Below are positions 12,893 through 15,479 of a stretch of DNA of 15,479 nucleotides, piece by piece. A program made the translations under genes and the position numbers. Where the stretch lies: assembly GCA_035290345.1 (NCBI GenBank), contig DATDUP010000021.1:1-15479 (forward strand), read 5' to 3'. Every line of letters begins with the position of its first letter. Position 1 is the stretch's first letter. The notes under the pieces are model-generated. The model did not search any database and was not told the DNA's origin. It saw only the letters and a program-made list of their open reading frames with translations. The DNA is from DATDUP01 sp035290345 (GTDB taxonomy: Bacteria; Patescibacteriota; Patescibacteriia; Magasanikbacterales; UBA922).

Positions 12893-14076
12893 CCGTACAA
12901 CGAGAGGAGACGATGAACATATTCACTGGCCGGCAGAGCCGGTACAGTAGAGCGAGCCGCCCGCCCCATTTCCGCTAATTCGGACCGATTTTGCATACAC
13001 CAGCGCATTTTTTCTTTCAAGGCCTGGGGGTCGCCAGCCACAAAAGTCATGATACCATTAGGGGCTGATACCAATTCCTCTATGCCTTCAATGTGACTGG
13101 CCAACACCGGGGTGCCGACAGACAAACTTTCAAAAATTACTGTGGGAGAATTTTCATAACACAAGGAGGGCACAACCATCACGTCCATTTGCTGGAGAAA
13201 ACTCGGCAAATCCTCCCTTTCCTTACGTCCGTGTATGATTATCGCCGGAGTATCTTTGGCCAAACTCTGTAAGGTCGCCAATTGCGAACCACTACCAACA
13301 ATATGCAATTCCAATTTCTCACCAGCGGCTAAAAGATCAGCGGCCATTTGTCGTAAAAACATCACCCCTTTATGTTCTTCTAACTGCCCTAAATACAAAA
13401 ATCGGCAAGGTCCATCCCGAAAATCATGTTCAGATTCCGCGACCAAAGGAAAAGTAATGGGGTTGCGTAAAACCACTTTTTTGGCTTGAGGAAAAAAACG
13501 ACGCTGAGTATAGAAATCCAATAAAAACTGCGAAGGAGAAACAACAACATCGGGCGAACCCAATAGCCAGCGCATTACCCATTGATACATTTGCGACAAC
13601 CCACCACGATAACGCCAAGAATGTTCCTTGGCTTTCAAAATTATCCCACTGGGTTCAGCCAACTGCACGTCATGGACAGTATGGATATGACGCCGACCAA
13701 GTTTTCTCACCACTCGCGGAATGAGAAAACTCAAACCCATGAGATTGTGAGTGTGAACAATGTCCGGCTTTTCTTTTTGCAAAATCTCCCGCACTTGCCG
13801 GGCCACCGAAAAATTAAAAATATCCAGTAAGTGCCAAATCGCCCGGACCACCCAGCCATGTTCGCCAGCGGCCGGGTAATAAAAAAGGTTGGCCGGCCGT
13901 AAACGATAAATAATCACTCGGCCGTCTGTCTCGGTCCAAGCGCCATTTGGAGCACTAGTAATTAATACCACCTGCTGACCCGCCTGCTGTAATCCTTCCA
14001 CAGCCTGTCTCACCACTTGTTCTGCCCCGCCCCGGGCATAAGGGGGATAAAGATTGTTGATTAAACAGATTTTCAT
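12889..14076 (-). CDS. GT4 family glycosyltransferase
   Basis: This 395-aa protein is a GT-B fold, family 4 retaining glycosyltransferase. The N-terminal half has the acceptor-side start MKICLINNLYPPYARGGAEQ with GGAE (16-19), and VHTHN (107-111). The C-terminal half has YLGQLEEHKG (228-237), the GSG nucleotide loop (251-253) and the EX7E pair in YENSPTVIFESLSVGTPV (E308, E316), which binds the donor sugar nucleotide. The enzyme acts on the cytoplasmic face of the membrane in building lipid-linked glycans, capsule or S-layer sugar. Donor and acceptor are unknown. It has its own candidate promoter very close to the ATG at 14076, so it is transcribed apart from the other minus-strand genes. Its TAA stop interlocks with the TAG of the opposite gene with 4 bp shared. 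Confidence 0.93.
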   Translation of the reverse strand: MKICLINNLYPPYARGGAEQVVRQAVEGLQQAGQQVVLITSAPNGAWTETDGRVIIYRLRPANLFYYPAAGEHGWVVRAIWHLLDIFNFSVARQVREILQKEKPDIVHTHNLMGLSFLIPRVVRKLGRRHIHTVHDVQLAEPSGIILKAKEHSWRYRGGLSQMYQWVMRWLLGSPDVVVSPSQFLLDFYTQRRFFPQAKKVVLRNPITFPLVAESEHDFRDGPCRFLYLGQLEEHKGVMFLRQMAADLLAAGEKLELHIVGSGSQLATLQSLAKDTPAIIIHGRKEREDLPSFLQQMDVMVVPSLCYENSPTVIFESLSVGTPVLASHIEGIEELVSAPNGIMTFVAGDPQALKEKMRWCMQNRSELAEMGRAARSTVPALPASEYVHRLLSLYG

Positions 14077-14086
14077 AAGTAAAAAC

Positions 14087-14115
14087 AGTATAAATCATTT
14101 CTAGAAAGCTGGCAA
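14087..14115 (-). promoter_or_regulatory. Promoter for the GT4 gene, close to the start codon
   Basis: On the minus strand -35 TTGCCA (14110-14115), a 17-nt spacer and -10 TATACT (14087-14092) each differ from consensus by one base. The predicted start near 14080 lies about 4 nt before the ATG at 14076, so the mRNA would be nearly leaderless, in keeping with the lack of an SD. Confidence 0.6.
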
Positions 14116-14157
14116 TTTAGCCATTTTTTCTTTTCCCCACTCTTTGCCCACATTTCG

Positions 14158-14201
14158 TTCACAACACCGGTATTGCCCGGCTAAAATGGATGAGATATCA
14201 T
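14158..14201 (+). promoter_or_regulatory. Candidate overlapping promoters for dnaB
   Basis: Two arrangements are visible. The first has -35 TTCACA (14158-14163), an 18-nt spacer and -10 TAAAAT (14182-14187), giving a leader of about 20 nt. The second has TTGCCC (14173-14178), a 17-nt spacer and TATCAT (14196-14201), giving a leader of about 7 nt. A short inverted repeat, CCGG-6-CCGG (14167-14180), lies within this stretch and could be an operator, but is too short to argue strongly. No SD is present before the ATG at 14215. Confidence 0.5.
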
Positions 14202-14214
14202 ACAGCCAATCGCT

Positions 14215-15479
14215 ATGCCCGAAATCACAGAAATAGAAAAGATCCCCCCGCAAAACCTGGAAGCCGAAATGTCGCTTTTGGGCGCGATTTTGATTGACAA
14301 AGAAGCCATGTTAAAAATTACGGATCTGGTTGAAGCAGATGATTTTTATAAAAACTCCCATGCCCAAATCTTTGCCACGGCCCAAGAAATTTCCAATCAT
14401 AACGAACCCGTTGATGTCCTGACAATCAGCAATCGTTTGGAAGAAAAAGGCATTCTGGAAAATATTGGCGGCCATAGCTATATTGTCTCATTGTCTAACG
14501 CCGTTCCCACTTCTTCGCATGTGGAACATTACGCGAAAATCGTTCAGCGCAAATCCACTTTACGCAAATTGTTACGCGCGGCCGGGGAAATCACCAAACT
14601 CGGTTACCAAGAAGAAGCAGACGATGTCTCAGCCCTGCTGGATCAAGCCCAGCAACACCTTTATGGTGTCTCCCAAAGACATTTGAAAAAAAACTTCACA
14701 GCGATAAAAAACGTCTTGAGCGAAGCTTTCGAACGTATTGATGAACTGCATCGTGAAAAAGGAAAGCTACGCGGCATCCCCACCGGCTTCAAACTCCTGG
14801 ATAACCTCCTGGCGGGTTTACAAAAATCAGACCTGGTCATCCTCGCGGCCCGACCCTCGGTTGGTAAAACCTCCCTGGCTTTGGATATTGCCCGCAGCGT
14901 GGCGGTCAGAGATAAAGTACCGGTTGGAGTTTTTTCTTTAGAAATGAGCAAGGAACAACTGGTTGACCGTATGCTTTGTTCCGAAGCGGGCGTAGATTTA
15001 TGGAAAATGCGTACTGGCAATCTTTCTGATCGCCCTGATTCCACTGACTTCCAACGTATCGGCCATGCCATGGGTGTTCTGTCTGAAGCCCCGATTTATA
15101 TTGATGACAGTCCAGGAAACAATGTCATGCAGATTAGAGCTAAGGCCCGACGTTTGCAAGCAGAATATGGACTCGGTTTGGTTGTTGTTGATTATCTCCA
15201 ATTAATGGAATCACATAACCGCCGCTATGCCGACAATCGAGTACAAGAAGTGGCCGAAATCAGTCGCAACCTCAAAGGTATTGCCCGAGAACTTAATGTG
15301 CCTGTATTAGCGCTTTCTCAATTATCCCGTTTAGTAGAACAACGAAAACCAGCCATTCCTAAATTGTCCGACCTCCGGGAATCCGGCTCCATTGAACAAG
15401 ATGCTGATGTGGTTATGTTCATTTATCGTAAAGCGGCTGATCGTAGTTATCGTCTGGAAGATGTGCCACAAGATGAGCG
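14215..15479 (+). CDS. dnaB: Replicative DNA helicase DnaB (3' end beyond window)
   Basis: The first 421 residues of the hexameric replicative helicase are present; the frame is open at the right edge. The N-terminal DnaB domain (about 10-110, starting PPQNLEAEMSLLGAIL) binds primase. A linker follows, then the RecA-like motor: GIPTGFKLLDNLLAGL (187-202), Walker A ARPSVGKTS (212-220, K218), SLEM (241-244, catalytic Glu E243), Walker B VVVDYLQL (323-330, D326), ALSQLSR (366-372) and RESGSIEQDAD (389-398). No intein interrupts the Walker A or other motifs within the visible part. The protein unwinds DNA 5' to 3' at the fork. The start ATG at 14215 gives the usual DnaB N-terminus but has no SD. 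The gene is divergent from the GT4 gene, and marks the window as core chromosome rather than a plasmid or phage segment, although phage DnaB genes exist. Confidence 0.96.
   Translation, partial: MPEITEIEKIPPQNLEAEMSLLGAILIDKEAMLKITDLVEADDFYKNSHAQIFATAQEISNHNEPVDVLTISNRLEEKGILENIGGHSYIVSLSNAVPTSSHVEHYAKIVQRKSTLRKLLRAAGEITKLGYQEEADDVSALLDQAQQHLYGVSQRHLKKNFTAIKNVLSEAFERIDELHREKGKLRGIPTGFKLLDNLLAGLQKSDLVILAARPSVGKTSLALDIARSVAVRDKVPVGVFSLEMSKEQLVDRMLCSEAGVDLWKMRTGNLSDRPDSTDFQRIGHAMGVLSEAPIYIDDSPGNNVMQIRAKARRLQAEYGLGLVVVDYLQLMESHNRRYADNRVQEVAEISRNLKGIARELNVPVLALSQLSRLVEQRKPAIPKLSDLRESGSIEQDADVVMFIYRKAADRSYRLEDVPQDE

Noticed and set aside
14140..14214. A riboswitch or structured leader before dnaB
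   Set aside because: Only a 4-bp inverted repeat (CCGG) is present and the likely leader is 7-20 nt, too short for a riboswitch.

Overview
This window looks like a chromosomal segment from a small-genome, gene-dense bacterium. Candidate Phyla Radiation (Patescibacteria) is my best guess. The reasons are an archaeal-type bifunctional phosphoglucose/phosphomannose isomerase, a free-standing phosphohistidine swivelling domain, two unrecognised multi-pass GT-C-like proteins, very tight packing with overlapping genes, and few Shine-Dalgarno sites. This placement is inference, not proof. Base composition is moderately AT-leaning, except for one clearly GC-richer gene at 1862-2548. I see no rRNA, tRNA, CRISPR array, transposase or attachment site, and no gene-free stretch longer than 300 bases.

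Layout, following the minus-strand genes in transcription order from 10720 down to 18: a CDP-alcohol phosphatidyltransferase; a 520-aa multi-pass GT-C-type glycosyltransferase; a HIT hydrolase; a Nudix-fold protein with a degenerate Nudix box; a PGI/PMI isomerase; then a three-gene overlapping unit of a histidine phosphatase, a stand-alone PEP-utilising 'mobile' phospho-His domain and an unknown 355-aa protein. Next come rmlB and a FdtA/QdtA-type cupin sugar ketoisomerase behind a possible new promoter. A GC-rich unknown gene follows as a self-contained transcription unit with its own promoter, strong SD and terminator. The last gene is a fused RmlD reductase plus GT2 glycosyltransferase.

The right part holds a divergent plus-strand 712-aa membrane protein (10754-12892). 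Its stop codon interlocks with that of a convergent GT4 glycosyltransferase (12889-14076). A 138-bp divergent promoter region then separates the GT4 gene from dnaB, which runs off the right edge.

Taken together, most of the window serves envelope or polysaccharide biosynthesis. PGI/PMI supplies hexose phosphates, RmlB, the cupin and RmlD make a dTDP-6-deoxyhexose, GT2 and GT4 enzymes extend cytoplasmic glycans, GT-C proteins use lipid-linked donors at the membrane, and the phosphatidyltransferase makes phospholipid. rmlA and a canonical rmlC are not in the window. The points most worth following up are the overlapping histidine phosphatase/phospho-His domain/unknown trio, the autonomous GC-rich gene placed among the rml genes, the RmlD-GT2 fusion, the inactivated-looking Nudix box, and a recurring pattern of promoters placed so close to start codons that leaderless mRNAs are likely.
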